Shown here one piece after another: positions 46,482-57,211 of a stretch of 64,000 bases of DNA (positions are counted from its first letter, which is position 1; each line of letters starts with the position of its first letter). The notes below the pieces were generated by a model. It ran no database searches. It had not been told where the DNA came from and worked only from the letters and a program-made list of their open reading frames with translations. Source of the DNA: Melieria omissa. Lineage: Eukaryota > Arthropoda > Insecta > Diptera > Ulidiidae. Made by a program: the position numbers and the translations under genes. The stretch spans positions 76,834,432 through 76,898,431 of the forward strand of contig OZ020270.1 in NCBI GenBank assembly GCA_963971225.1. The letters run 5' to 3'.

Positions 46482-49400
46482 CCCACGCGCTCAAATTCTG
46501 CACCACCTTCAAAAAAATGTCGGTTCGAGACCGAGTGAAGGCAGTACGAACACACAACTTGTGCGAAAACTGCCTGTCATACACTCACTTGAAGCGGGAT
46601 TGTACGAGTCAATTAACTTGCTCGCACTGTCAGCGAAAGCACCATTCGCTACTTCACATCTCAGCTGACAACAACCCGCCTCGGCAACGAAACGTAGTTG
46701 CCCAAGTCTCCACGACCCAGCCTCACAGTCCACAAACGCGAAAGTCCCCCGTAAGAACGGCCCGGAGTTCTCGGGATGAGTCAAGTTCTGATGAGCAGTC
46801 CCGCTCATCACGAACATCAAAAACTCGGCCAGTGCAGTCTCTTAGCACCACGGTCGAAGAGAAAACACTTCTCCCCACTGCTCTTGTTTCTTTAGAGCAT
46901 CTTGGCGAGTATCATAAGGTTCGAGCCCTTATTGATCAAGGTTCGCAACGGACATTTATCTCGTCCAAAGTGCAGAATCGACTGAGAATCTCTACGCAGA
47001 GGACTCAGATCGAAATATCTGGAATGGGTGGAAAGACCATCCAAAACTCAAACCAGATCTGCAACATAACGCTAGTCGCATCTCGAACTGGCACGAAACT
47101 CACCACACAGGCAATTGTACTCCCACAGTTGACCAAACTTCTTCCCACTTTCAATGTGGGCCTAAAGGAGTGGAAACATGTTGCCATGCTGGACCTAGCA
47201 GATCCTAACTGCTTCAAACAGGCGCAAATCGACATGGTCATCGGAAGTGATTTACTCCCTCAAATCCTTCTCGATGGAATCCACCGAAATATGTGTGGCA
47301 GCCTCCTTGCCCAAAACACTATATTCGGTTGGATCATAAGTGGGCCACTCCCCCAGAAAGTGTCAACATTCTCGACACAAGTGGAAGAAGTTTCCAATGA
47401 GCTCCTAAGTTCCCAGCTCAAACGCTTTTGGGAACAAGAGGAAATTCCACAGCCTCCTCCAATTTCCGAAGAGGATCGGTTTTGCGAAGACCTCTATCAA
47501 AAGACCACATCCCGGCGGTCAGATGGTAGATATGTCGTCCGACTCCCCTTCAAGGCAAGTTTTCCCAACCAACTGGCTTTAGGTCAATCCCGTACCACAG
47601 CCTTCTCGTAATACCTCAGCTTGGAAAGGACTTTGGCAAAGAAAGGCGATCTCCAAGCCACATATGATGAGGTCCTCAAAGAGTATCTCACTCTCAATCA
47701 TATGGAGCCAACTCAGTCCAATGAGATCATCTCTGATGGCAAATACTTTTCATTTTATTTGCCTCACCATGCTGTAGTAAAGCCGGAAAAGACCACTTCC
47801 AAGGTCCGCGTTGTCTTCAACGCATCTAGAACAACCGGCTCAGGATATTCACTTAATGATATCCTACATATTGGTCCCACATTACAGCCCAACCTAATGA
47901 CCCTCATTTTAAGATGGCGGCTGTACCAATTTGTATTTAATGGAGATGTGAAAAAAATGTATAGACAAATTCTTGTCCACCAAGATGATCAAGAGTTTCA
48001 GCGAATCCTCTTTCGTGAGTCTCGAAATTCCCCCATTCGAGACTTTAGGCTCAAAACAGTGACGTTTGGGGTGAACTGTGCTCCTTTCCTAGCCATTCGA
48101 ACACTTCGACAACTGGCTGAGGATTCAAAGGACAAATTCCCGTTAGCGGAAACAGTCCTTCTCAAGGAGACCTATGTTGATGACATTTTGTCCGGTGCTC
48201 ATACCATTTCTGAGGCAGTCGACTCACTGACACAAGTGATTGATGTCCTTAAGTCCGCAGGATTTCCTCTTAGGAAGATTACTGCTAATCATCCGAGGAT
48301 CCTGGAAAATATTCCCACCTCGGCACCTCTCGATTCCGACTTCCTAAAGTTCGAAAGTGCCAGCTCTACCAAAACACTTGGCATGAGATGGAACGCTTTG
48401 TCGGATACGTTCTCGTATTCGATCGTTCCCATCTCCGAAACGAGTTCTGCCACGAAGCGACAGATTCTCTCTGCGGTCGCAAAACTTTTTGACCCGGCAG
48501 GATGGCTCTCGCCCATTATAACTCAAGCCAAATTACTCCTGCAAGAGCTTTGGTTGGAGGGCACGGAATGGGATGAATGCGTAAAGCCCGGTTCACTCAT
48601 AAAATGGAATCAATTCGTCAAGAATTTGTCGTCCATCAGCGAGATCGAGATCCCCCGATGGGTACAATTCTCCCCACTGAAGCGAATCCAACTTCACGGA
48701 TTTTGCGATGCTTCAGAAAAGGCATATTGCGCAACTCTTTATTTGCGCGCCACTGACAGCGATGGCAATATCTCGTGTCACCTGCTCGTGGCAAAGGGTA
48801 AAGTTGCACCTCTGCAGACGGTTAGCCTGCCGCGCTTAGAATTGTGCGGCGCCGTTTTACTTTCGCAATTATCCAAATGCCTTACGGAAAATCTCGATGT
48901 GAACCCCGAAGACACCTTCTTCTGGTCGGATTCACAAATAGTTCTCGCCTGGCTAGAAAAACCTCCAAGCACTTGGAAGACGTATGTAGCCAACCGAACA
49001 GCCCAGATTCTAAAAAATGTCGGCAATGCCACTTGGCGTCACGTCATAAGCCGTGACAATCCCGCCGACTTGGGCACTCGCGGGTGCAAACCCCAAGAAC
49101 TTGCAGCAAACCCGCTGTGGTGGAATGGCCCCAAATGGCTTCAGTCACCTGAAGAAGCCTGGCCCAAATCAACTCCCTTCAATGTTGCTCCACCTGAGCA
49201 GCGGAAGGTCGAAGTTCATCTCGCGCTGGAGGAACCATCAGACATCCTCGATCGGTTCTCCTCCTATTCTCGCGCGCTACGTGTCCTTGCATATGCGTTC
49301 CGTTTTGTCCATAACGGACTCGCCAAGAGGAACACATCTCCTCTCAACTTGAATCCATTCGTTTCCCAGAATGAGATTCAGTTTGTCAAGACGAGGCTCC

Positions 49401-50527
49401 TCTCGTTAGCCCAGACACGGTTCCACCACCCCGAACTTACCGCGCTGTCCAACAAGACCCCTCTTCCCCGAAAAAGTACGATTTTGACTCTCAATCCGTT
49501 CCTCGATAAGGACGGCTTGATGCGAGTTGATGGTAGATTGGCCCAGGCGGCGCTTAGTTACAATGAGCGCCATCCGATAATCCTACCAGAGGCATCTCGG
49601 TTCTGCAAGTTGTATCTTGAGTTCCTCCACACTCTTCTCTTACACGCAGAACTTCGGCTCATGTTCAGAATGGCTCGTCAAGAGTTTTACATTCCCCGTC
49701 TAAAGCCTCAGATCAAGAAATGCATTCGCCTATGCAAGGTCTGCACGGTTCAGAGACAAAAGGTCCGATCACAAATAATGGCAGCTCTTCCGCCAGAGCG
49801 CTGTACCCTGTCAATCCCATTCTCGACGACAGGTGTTGATTTTGCGGGCCCATTTCAAATTAAGGCATCTCAGCTCCGAACGGCAACCTTCCTCAAAGGT
49901 TATGTCGCGGTGTTTGTCTGCTTCTCAACCAAGGCCATTCACTTGGAATTGTGTTCTGCCCTCACCACAGAGGCATTCCGTGCTGCTTTTGCCAGATTCG
50001 TTGGCAGGCGAGGACTCCCCCGCAAAATCATGTCGGACAACGGCACCACCTTCGTTGGCGCCCACAGAGCCATGAGCCGAGAGTTCCTCAAATTCTCAAA
50101 AGAGGTATCCCACGACATCCTGAAGAAATATTCCACTCAAGGAGTCGATTGGGTTTTCATCCCCCCCAGTGCACCTCACATGGGCGGGTTGTGGGAATCT
50201 GCAGTCAAAAGTTTCAAAACTCATCTCAAGAAGACTGCCGGCCACCACAAATTTAACTTCGAAGAGTTCACAACCCTTCTTGCTCGAATTGAGGCCGTAT
50301 TGAATTCCCGACCATTGTCACCTCTCTCACAAGATCCATCTGATCTCTTGGCGCTTACTCCAGGTCACTTCCTGCGAGGCGCCCCGCTCCTGTCACCTCC
50401 CGAACCCCACTCGGAGGATCTATCCTTGATTAACCGATGGGAGAAGCTGAAAGCTCTTCACCATGAGTATGCCAGATTGTGCGCGGACATCGGCCACTCG
50501 GACGTGGCCATCGGGTCCTCGATGTAG
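46482..50527 (+). pseudogene. pol: BEL gag end, protease, RT, RNase H, integrase
   Basis: After Transib the frame gives the rest of the Gag zinc fingers (CENCLSYTHLKRDC, CSHCQRKHHSLLH), protease (ALIDQGSQRTFIS near 46930), RT (47760-48260, YVDDILSG near 48177), RNase H-like region ([13 protein letters not shown] near 48925) and integrase ([41 protein letters not shown] near 50180). One in-frame TAA at 47609-47611 between protease and RT. From about 50463 the codons are an inverted copy, so the true C-terminus is lost. Confidence 0.88.
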
Positions 50528-50687
50528 GGCGATGATCCGTCCTAATCTCCATTCGGTGGGGGGCAGCAGCTCGTCCTTGATGACGACTAACTGGTCCAGT
50601 GCTATCTCCTGTTGGGGATGGCGCCACTTGTGCCTCTTGTGGAGCTCATGGAGATACTCAGCTTTCCATCTCCGGCTGAACTCATGA
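50463..50687 (-). repeat. Inverted copy of BEL pol C-terminus
   Basis: The reverse complement encodes HEFSRRW.., KWRHPQQEIALDQLVVI and [20 protein letters not shown], the normal end of BEL pol. It lies head-to-head with the direct copies on both sides, making an imperfect palindrome. Confidence 0.85.
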
Positions 50688-50689
50688 TC

Positions 50690-50933
50690 CCACTGATCTC
50701 TTAGCGCTTACTCCAGGTCACTTCCTGCGAGGCGCTCCCCTTCTGTCACCTCCCGAACCCAATTCGGAAGATCTATCCTTGATCAACCGATGGGAGAAGC
50801 TGAAAGCTCTGCATCATGAGTTCAGCCGGAGGTGGAAAACTGAATATCTCCACGAACTACAGAAGAGACATAAGTGGCGCCATCCCCAGCAGGAGCTAGA
50901 ACTGGACCAGCTAGTCGTTATCAAGGACGATAA
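50690..50933 (+). repeat. Second direct copy of BEL pol end
   Basis: Repeats 50336-50465 ([20 protein letters not shown]) and extends to KWRHPQQELELDQLVVI, then stops exactly where LINE E coding resumes. Confidence 0.85.
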
Positions 50934-51290
50934 TTGTTGCTACTTTCCACACTTCAGGAAATCTGGAAGTAGTGAAACAGTGGTTGATGATATGAGTTAG
51001 AGGACCTAACACAGCGGGTAATGTGATTTTGATAAACTTTATAGCTATTCGATCATCTCCAATGGCGTTCGACTTGATTTTTATTATGCAGCGAGCAACA
51101 TCCATTTCACTAACCGCGTCAAATTGAAATTTAATTTTAGGGACTCGCGTACGCTGAGATACGGATACAAAAGGCGCGCTAGAAACAGAATTGAAAATGA
51201 AATGATCATTAAGAATATTGGGGTCAATCCGGCATGCCTCACTCTCCTTATTACAAATACCTATTTGCCTCAAATTACTCCATAGCAGTT
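50934..51290 (-). pseudogene. LINE E, pre-RT part (right end approximate)
   Basis: Minus-strand LINE sequence (LLWSNLRQIGIC, VARCIIKIKSNAIGDDRI, FPEVWKVATIIV) that leads directly into the RT motifs at 41065 once the BEL is skipped. The 5' junction with Harbinger near 51290 is a guess from loss of LINE coding. Confidence 0.75.
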
Positions 51291-51513
51291 TCGGTAGAAG
51301 TGACATATGTTTCGGAAATATATTTCCTATTTTCGGTTTCCGTATCCGATTATCGGATATTAAACTCGACTTTCGGAAGTGCGGCACTATGCAATTCGAA
51401 TTTAGCTGTCAAAGTCGTTCGAAAGTGGACAATTTTGTTAGTTTGGTATAGAGCTAACGGATAAAAACCGAAAAACGGCAAAAAATCAAAACAGCAAGCG
51501 CAAACGCAAGAAA

Positions 51514-52075
51514 ATGTAAGTATTTCTAAAATTTATGCACATTAATGGATAAATAATAATATAAAACTCTTTCAATAGGGAAAATTCAACCAAAACGCAA
51601 CACACAAAACAAGCGCAATTTCAAATGTTGTTAAATTTTATGGTGGACCACCTACAATTAGCAAAGGGGTATATAAAGGCTCCAGACGCCAAGCAAGCAA
51701 CAAATAATTTGTGGAAGCGATTGGCTGAAGATTTAATGCAGCCGGGCCACCAATGCGGGATGTGGCCGGTTAGAAAAAAGTAAGTAAACGATAGTTTCCC
51801 CTTAAACCAAATTTTCCTTATCTTATATATGTCTTAGGTTTGGGCAGATCACAAAACTCATATTAAAAGTAAACTACGAAATAACCGCATTAATTTATCT
51901 GGCACAGTTGGTGGCCCAGCAAAAATGTGTTCATTCACAGCGCTGGAGGAAGCAGTTATTGAGTTGTTGGATATGAGAGGGGCGATAGATGGAATTAGCG
52001 GGTCCGCAAATTTGGCGTCAACACCACAACACCCCCAACCTGCAACGACACTAACGAAAATGGTTTATGTCTTAA
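51514..52075 (+). pseudogene. Harbinger Myb/SANT-like gene
   Basis: Accessory DNA-binding protein that Harbinger transposase needs for nuclear import and end recognition (family knowledge). The start codon appears split by an intron: AT at 51514-51515, GTAAGT donor at 51516, acceptor AG at 51577-51578, then G. Exon 2 (51579-51779) encodes a helix-rich SANT-like region; GTAAGT donor at 51780; AG at 51836-51837; exon 3 from 51838 gives VWADHKTHIKSKLRNN and ALEEAVIELLDMRG. A one-base shift and a TAG in exon 2 near 51745-51773 break it. LINE H follows at about 52083. Confidence 0.7.
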
Positions 52076-52082
52076 CCCTTTA

Positions 52083-52971
52083 AAATCCAAATGTTTAGTC
52101 ATATCGAAAAAAGTTATGGACACCTCGCACTTCCCCGAAATTATACTCAATCATTGCGCCATCGACCAAGTGGACTCTGCCAAGAACCTTGGCATAATTT
52201 TTGACCGCACCTTATGCAGGCACCTTGCAGGCCTCATATCAGTAGTATTGCTGGTAAAGTGTACGGAATGTTGCGCAGCTTATGGGTCACACATTTTTTA
52301 ACGCCGCTAAAAGTCAGACTACTACTTGCCAAGACGCATCTCCTTCCTGTTCTCCTATATGGTTGTGAGATATTTGCCAACTGTGACGCCGGTTCCAAAG
52401 CAAAACTCAATGTCGCTTTCAACAATATTGCTAGATACGTCTTTGGTCTTAAACGCAATGACCATGTTTCTTTATATGCTACGCGAATATGTAACATGAC
52501 ATTTGATAATGTGCTCAAATTCCGGACTTTGCTGCTGCTGCAGAAGGTTTTACACCTTGGCGAGCCAGCCTATTTACGCAGTAGATTGACTTTCTCGCGG
52601 TCGAATCGTACTGCTAACCTGACACAATTGAAACATCTTAGCCTTACCTCGGAAAGGCAATTCTACGTCTACGCCATACGTCTTTGGAACTCGTTACCTC
52701 CCTTGATAAAAAGCTGCAGAAACGTTGTGCAATTCAAATCAATGTTATTTAAATACCTATGCTCGTTGCAATGACATTAATCCTCAATGGTCTTTTTTCG
52801 GCGAGTGTAAAATGCATGTATGTTTCCTATTTCTTTTTTTTTTCCTTTACAGTATAAGATCACAATTGTAAGCTTTTTGAAATCCTAGTTGCTAATACTT
52901 TAATTATAAGACTCGAAAGAATCTTGTTGTATTAGTATATAAATTTCTTAATAAATAAATAAATAAATAAA
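52083..52971 (+). mobile_element. CR1-group LINE H, 5'-truncated
   Basis: Only the thumb/C-terminal end of ORF2 survives (VLLYGCEIFANCDAGSKAK, ARYVFGLKRNDHVSLYATR, FYVYAIRLWNSLPPL; stop near 52774), then a 3' UTR and (TAAA)n tail at 52950-52971. Interrupts the Harbinger Myb-like gene; start approximate. Confidence 0.8.
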
Positions 52972-53124
52972 TAGACAAATTTGAGTACAAATACATGTAA
53001 TGCTATTTAAATTTAAATTCATAAATTGTTTTTTATTCGGTTCCTTATATCTTGGGCTAAGGCTAGGTAGTGATTGCTGTCTCCAGAATCGGAGGCAGTG
53101 GCTGCGATCACTTGCAATTCCTCT

Positions 53125-53577
53125 TCACTTCTGCTGTTTCAGGTGGTTGATCGACATTATAATCCACACATAAATTTGTTCGACTTTTTCCGGTGAATAA
53201 TGCAATTCCCGTGCTGCGAGCAAACAACGAAATCTCCCTTTCAAAACGCCAAACACCCGTTCAATAATCGCTCGTGCATTGCAAAATCGCTCGTTGAATC
53301 TACTCTCCGCAGAATGCTCATTGGCGCTTCTGTACGGGGTTAGAATCCATGGCTCCAATGGATACCCAGAGTCTCCTACGGGTAAAATGTATCTTAAATA
53401 AATCAAACATAAATATGAAATAATGCATTTACCAATTAGCCACGATGACTTGTCGCCATTAATAAATTTTTCCTTCAAAAACTGATTCTTGTCCGACAGG
53501 CTCCATACGTGAGAGTCGTGCGATGCTCCTCCGTGACATGCATTCACTACTCTTATGCGCATTTAATGATCGCATAT
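53125..53577 (-). pseudogene. Harbinger transposase, exons 3-4
   Basis: DDE_Tnp_4/HARBI1-type catalytic core. Exon 3 (53577-53435) encodes ACHGGASHDSHVW, and exon 4 (53380-53125) encodes DSGYPLEPWILTPY and ARAIIERVFGVLKGRF, which carries the final catalytic Glu region. The GTAAATG..CCGTAG intron lies between (53434-53381). A TAA stands at the start of exon 3 (about 53566). The upstream exon lies at 56006 beyond the solo LTR. Confidence 0.82.
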
Positions 53578-54056
53578 CTAAAATAGCAAAAAACACGGTC
53601 GCAACATATGAGATTGAAACATATATTGTAACGATGAGACAGTCTGTCGCTGTGCAAAGCAACCCTGCCGCTACGTGCCGTGCTATAACCCAATCTGGCA
53701 ACGACGGCCGCGATAGTAACTTTTAATTTAATCTGGCAGCGACGCACTATGGCCCGGTTTGCCATTTTTCGTTGCAAAAATCATAACTTCTGAACCAATA
53801 AAGATATTTAAAAAATTTAAACTGCATCTGAAAGTGTAATATCTAAGCTTTAAAATGGGGAAAAAACAGGGTGCCACAGTAACAGGGGGCTTTAAAATTC
53901 GTTGCCAAAGTTAAGATTTAGTAAAACTTCATACTACAATGAAATTCCTTATTTGTTTTCATTAAAAAATTATTTTTTTGATATATTTTTTTTAATAAAT
54001 TAATATAATTTATTGATTCATACGTAATTTTTTACAAAAAAAATTTTTTTGGAAAG

Positions 54057-54390
54057 TTAAATTTTTTCAAAATCGCTATCTACACTGGAAGGAATGTCTA
54101 ATAATGAAATCATTTCTAAGCTATAAGTATCTGTAAGTTCTTTTTGTGATCTTACAGATCTCATAGATGAAATAACTGGATCAGAAGAGACTGCTAACAT
54201 CTTGAAAAGGTCTTCATTTTGTCTAGCTCGTGATATTTTGCAAGCGTTCATACATCTATACCTTTTGTAGTCATTATTTTTGCATTCTTGAGCTTCTTCA
54301 GACAAATCCCCTTTTGGTAAGCACTGGTATACTAAAAAATCCTTTCCATGTGCTTCAATTTTATGCACCGTAGGAGTAAGTTTTTTTTTC
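54057..54390 (-). pseudogene. Transib transposase C-terminal relic
   Basis: About 103 residues aligned with the Transib 1 C-terminus: VHKIEAHGKDF, LPKGDLSEEAQECKNNDYK, then SSDPVISSMRS. No poly-Asp tail. Upstream coding is lost at the Helitron junction near 54395. Confidence 0.78.
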
Positions 54391-54394
54391 TAAA

Positions 54395-55042
54395 AAACTC
54401 AATCGAGGCTGCAATCGAGACTGCTAAGATTTAGTAAAGAAATCGACTGCGCTTGAACCAGATTTAAGTTAAATGGGCGGTGCCACGCCCCCTTGTTTAA
54501 TACCCGCACAATTCCCGCTGTCGAATGATATGAATAAATGGTAGGTCCGTACTTAGTTTCATTGCTGTGCGACTTATAATTCAGCAAAATATTAAGGTCA
54601 CAAAAAATATGCCACGCCCCTTGTCCAACGCCCATCAAATCTTACCAGTAGAATGACTCATCTATGGGACGACACAATACTAAATTTCAATCCTGTGCAC
54701 CTTACAATTTCGAAGATATTCCATTATTCAGATTTGGCTTGTAAGAGTGGTGCCACGCCCCCTCGTCCAATACCCGCCCATTCCATCTGTCGAAGGACAC
54801 GACTAAATAGTAAGTTCCTTGTGAATTTAATTGATGTGTGACTTATAGTTCCAACGTTATCGTCTGACAATTTTCAGGATTCACAGTCAAAAATTACAGG
54901 GGTTTTCCGACTTTTCCAATAGATTTTCCGGAATTTTCCTTTCGCACGAACCTGAACTGACTCAAGACGAATCCAATAAAGAAAATTTCATTGAAATCGG
55001 CCAGTCCGTTTGAGCGTCATTACATATATAGATATAGATAGA
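54395..55042 (-). mobile_element. Helitron fragment (5' end intact, 3' end lost)
   Basis: Minus strand begins TCTATCTATATCTATATATG at 55042, followed by GGACTGGCCGATTTCAATG, and contains antisense GGCGTGGCACC-type repeat units (near 54478, 54612, 54750). No CTAG end is recognisable at the left, so the left edge is approximate. Inserted in Transib 2. Confidence 0.7.
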
Positions 55043-56005
55043 TGCCAGCAACACTACTATAAATGGGTTTTTGACCGTACTAAATGTGCGTGATTTTTCG
55101 TATACCTGCGTGTTTTTCGACCCGAGGTTGCTTCACTTTTATTGCTCTGGAAAGTAAAGCGGCAAAAAGCGGCAGCTGAGTTTTGGAAGTTAGGTAAATA
55201 ATTGAATAGCAAATAACCTCCCTCAATTTCGCGGAGGTCATTTTTGGTCTTTTTTTTTATTTTCGATCAAAGTTGAAAAAAAGGTCGAAATATAGACTTT
55301 TCGAGCAATCGGTAGATCGAACAACTTTTAAAACAAAATAAACATTTTTTATTTTTATTATATTAACAATTAACGTATCTTTTAGAAAAAACCATCAAGT
55401 TACCGATTGGTCGCTTCATTTACATACAAATCAATCTTAAAGAGGAAAAAAAAAACCAAAAAATACACATTTTTCTCGATGTGGAAAAATTGTCAACTTT
55501 GAGCGGCTCTATCTCCCAAACTACTAATTGAATCTGAATTTAATGAAAGTTACATATTCGTAATCCCTGGAAAATTCTCAATAAGATGCGTGTATTCATT
55601 TTATCGAACGCTTTCATGAAATTTTTGATTTTTGCAACGTTTTACCGACCGTTGGGCCATAGTGCGACGGCCGCGATAATAACTTTTAGTCCACTCCGGA
55701 ATGTGCGGGAACGATCTGCGCGATTGCCGGACAGGTATAAAAGGCAGCCGGGTGCGGCGCAGCGAGTCAGTCTGGTTTTGACAAGTGAAGTTGCCACACG
55801 GAGTAATTAAGCAAATACTTAAGTGTACGAACAGTAAAGTGTAAACTGTGAATAATAAAGTGACTGTTGGTTTATTTCATTGTCTGCGTTTAAGAAACTG
55901 AGTGTGTTTTATTTTCAAATTGCACAATCCAGTGATACGTAACAGCCCACTAGACGTAGTATTCGTAACAATATTTACAACAAAATGTTACAAAGTATCA
56001 CTTAC

Positions 56006-56607
56006 AATCATTGCATTAATGCTGTGCTTCAGTTTGCGATTGAAAAACAAGTTTTCGTTTTTTGACGGCCTCACCATTTGGATGTGAGTGCCATCAACAG
56101 CTCCAATAATCCCTGGGATTCCCGACATTGTGTAAAAAATGCTTTGCAGCTCGCTTCTCCTCATCGCTTAGAATAAAATTTATGTGCCTTAGGCATAACA
56201 CATTTTCAATTGCATTGCAAACCTCTGCAATGCAATTAGAAACAGTTTGTTGTGCCAAGCCAGCAAATCGGTCTTGCCCGATTTGGTGTTGGTAGCCACC
56301 TTGCCCAAGAAACTTAAGGGTAGCACCCAACTTGATTGTGGGTGTTACTGCCGTCGATCGTACACTTGTTGGCAGCTCCCCAACAATGCTCTCCAACACA
56401 TACCGAAACGCTTCCTTGTTGAGCCGGAAAATTCGCACAAACCTACAAATGCAAACATTTTCAAAAACATAGCAAATATTTAACAAATTGTATCTTACAT
56501 TGCATCAACATCAACTGCATAATATTAACACCGTCGGGTAACATTTTACGATCCACTCGCTCGTCTTCATTATCCATCCAAAAGGCAATGTTTACTATTT
56601 TTGACAT
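56006..56607 (-). pseudogene. Harbinger transposase, exons 1-2
   Basis: ATG at 56607-56605; exon 1 to 56499 (MDNEDERVDRKMLPD); GTAAGA donor; acceptor at 56443-56444; exon 2 (56442-56006) encodes the N-terminal helix region (FRIFRLNKEAFRYVLE, TPTIKLGATLKFLGQGGY) and the first catalytic Asp in IIGAVDGTHIQM. Ends at GTAAGT, the intron that now holds the solo LTR. Confidence 0.8.
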
Positions 56608-56788
56608 TTCTATTAATATATGCTGCCAACTTCAATTAATACATCCGAAAGTACTGCCAAAAATAATTCCAATTATTGGCAGCACTTTTCACTCGATCTG
56701 AAAATCTTACATAGTACGAATTTAAATTCGGATCGAATTCAACTTTCGAACAGTTTCAACTTTCGAATCGAGTTACATAGTAACCACC

Positions 56789-57009
56789 CTGATTCCGAGC
56801 CAAAAATTGACGAACAATGAGTGCTGTGTGACTCGGTGCATTATCGTGCAACAGAGACCAACTTTTTAGATCGCAGTTTTCTCGTCGAATACGACGGATC
56901 TGGCCATCAAACGCTTCAAAACTTCGAGGTAATATGCAGCAGTAACTGTTTGACCAGTTGGAACAAATTCTTTGTGGATAATTTCTTTGCTATCGAAGAA
57001 TGTGATGAG
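56789..57009 (-). pseudogene. Mariner transposase island 3 (second catalytic Asp)
   Basis: Encodes FFDSKEIIHKEFVPTGQTV and LLHDNAPSHTALIV, where HDN carries the second catalytic Asp. Bounded on the left by Harbinger (TSD CTG) and on the right by hAT (TSD GTGATGAG 57002-57009). Confidence 0.87.
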
Positions 57010-57106
57010 TAGGGATCGGAATTATATGCAAATGCATATTTTTTGGAGCATCGGATTTGAACGGGACCAAGACAGAAACTAGTCTTGTTGAAAAATATTA
57101 AATTAA

Positions 57107-57211
57107 ATATTTTGCATATTTTTTGCATATTTTGCATACTTTTTGCATATTTTGCATGTTTTTTGCATATTTTGCATACTTTTTGCATATTTTTTGCATA
57201 CTTTTTGCATA
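57107..57211. repeat. TTTTGCATA sub-terminal repeat array
   Basis: About ten copies of TTTTGCATA/C variants, interrupted at A57211 by the Helitron and resuming degenerate at 59756-59830; a short set also lies at 61447-61505. Such sub-terminal motifs are typical transposase binding sites in hAT elements (family knowledge). Confidence 0.8.

Larger units (their letters stand above)
41066..50933 (+). mobile_element. BEL/Pao LTR retrotransposon, 3' end rearranged
   Basis: One LTR, PBS, long leader and a gag-pro-pol frame with BEL-type domains, inserted in LINE E (flanking LINE codons on both sides belong together). The 3' LTR is missing: after the integrase the sequence folds back into an inverted copy of the pol end and then a second direct copy, stopping at the LINE junction 50933/50934. 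A Transib is inserted in gag. Confidence 0.85.
53745..55664 (-). mobile_element. Transib element 2
   Basis: Inverted ends CACTATGGCCC..(left) and GGGCCATAGTG (right), sharing also CGTTGCAAAAATC near the ends. Perfect 5-bp TSD CGACG (53740-53744 and 55665-55669), which fits the CGNCG target preference known for Transib. Contains a transposase C-terminal relic and a Helitron fragment. A different subfamily from Transib 1 by TIR. Confidence 0.88.
53627..55970 (+). mobile_element. Solo LTR in Harbinger intron, split by Transib 2
   Basis: TGTAACG..TTCGTAACA termini, TSD ATAT (53623-53626 and 55971-55974), TATAAAA at 55736-55742 and AATAAA near 55854. Removing Transib 2 and its TSD leaves about 419 bp, the size class of the gypsy A/B LTRs, to which it is related in layout. 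Lies within an intron of the Harbinger transposase gene. Confidence 0.88.
31719..56788. mobile_element. PIF/Harbinger element, split open by nested insertions
   Basis: Termini GGGGGGTTACTATGTAACTC (left) and, inverted, GGTGGTTACTATGTAACTC (right), with 3-bp TSD CTG (31716-31718 and 56789-56791) inside a mariner gene that reads across once the element is ignored. CTG fits the CWG/TWA preference of Harbinger. It carries the two hallmark genes: a Myb/SANT-like gene (51514-52075, plus) and a DDE transposase (53125-56607, minus). About 22 kb of its 25-kb span is later insertions. Confidence 0.82.
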
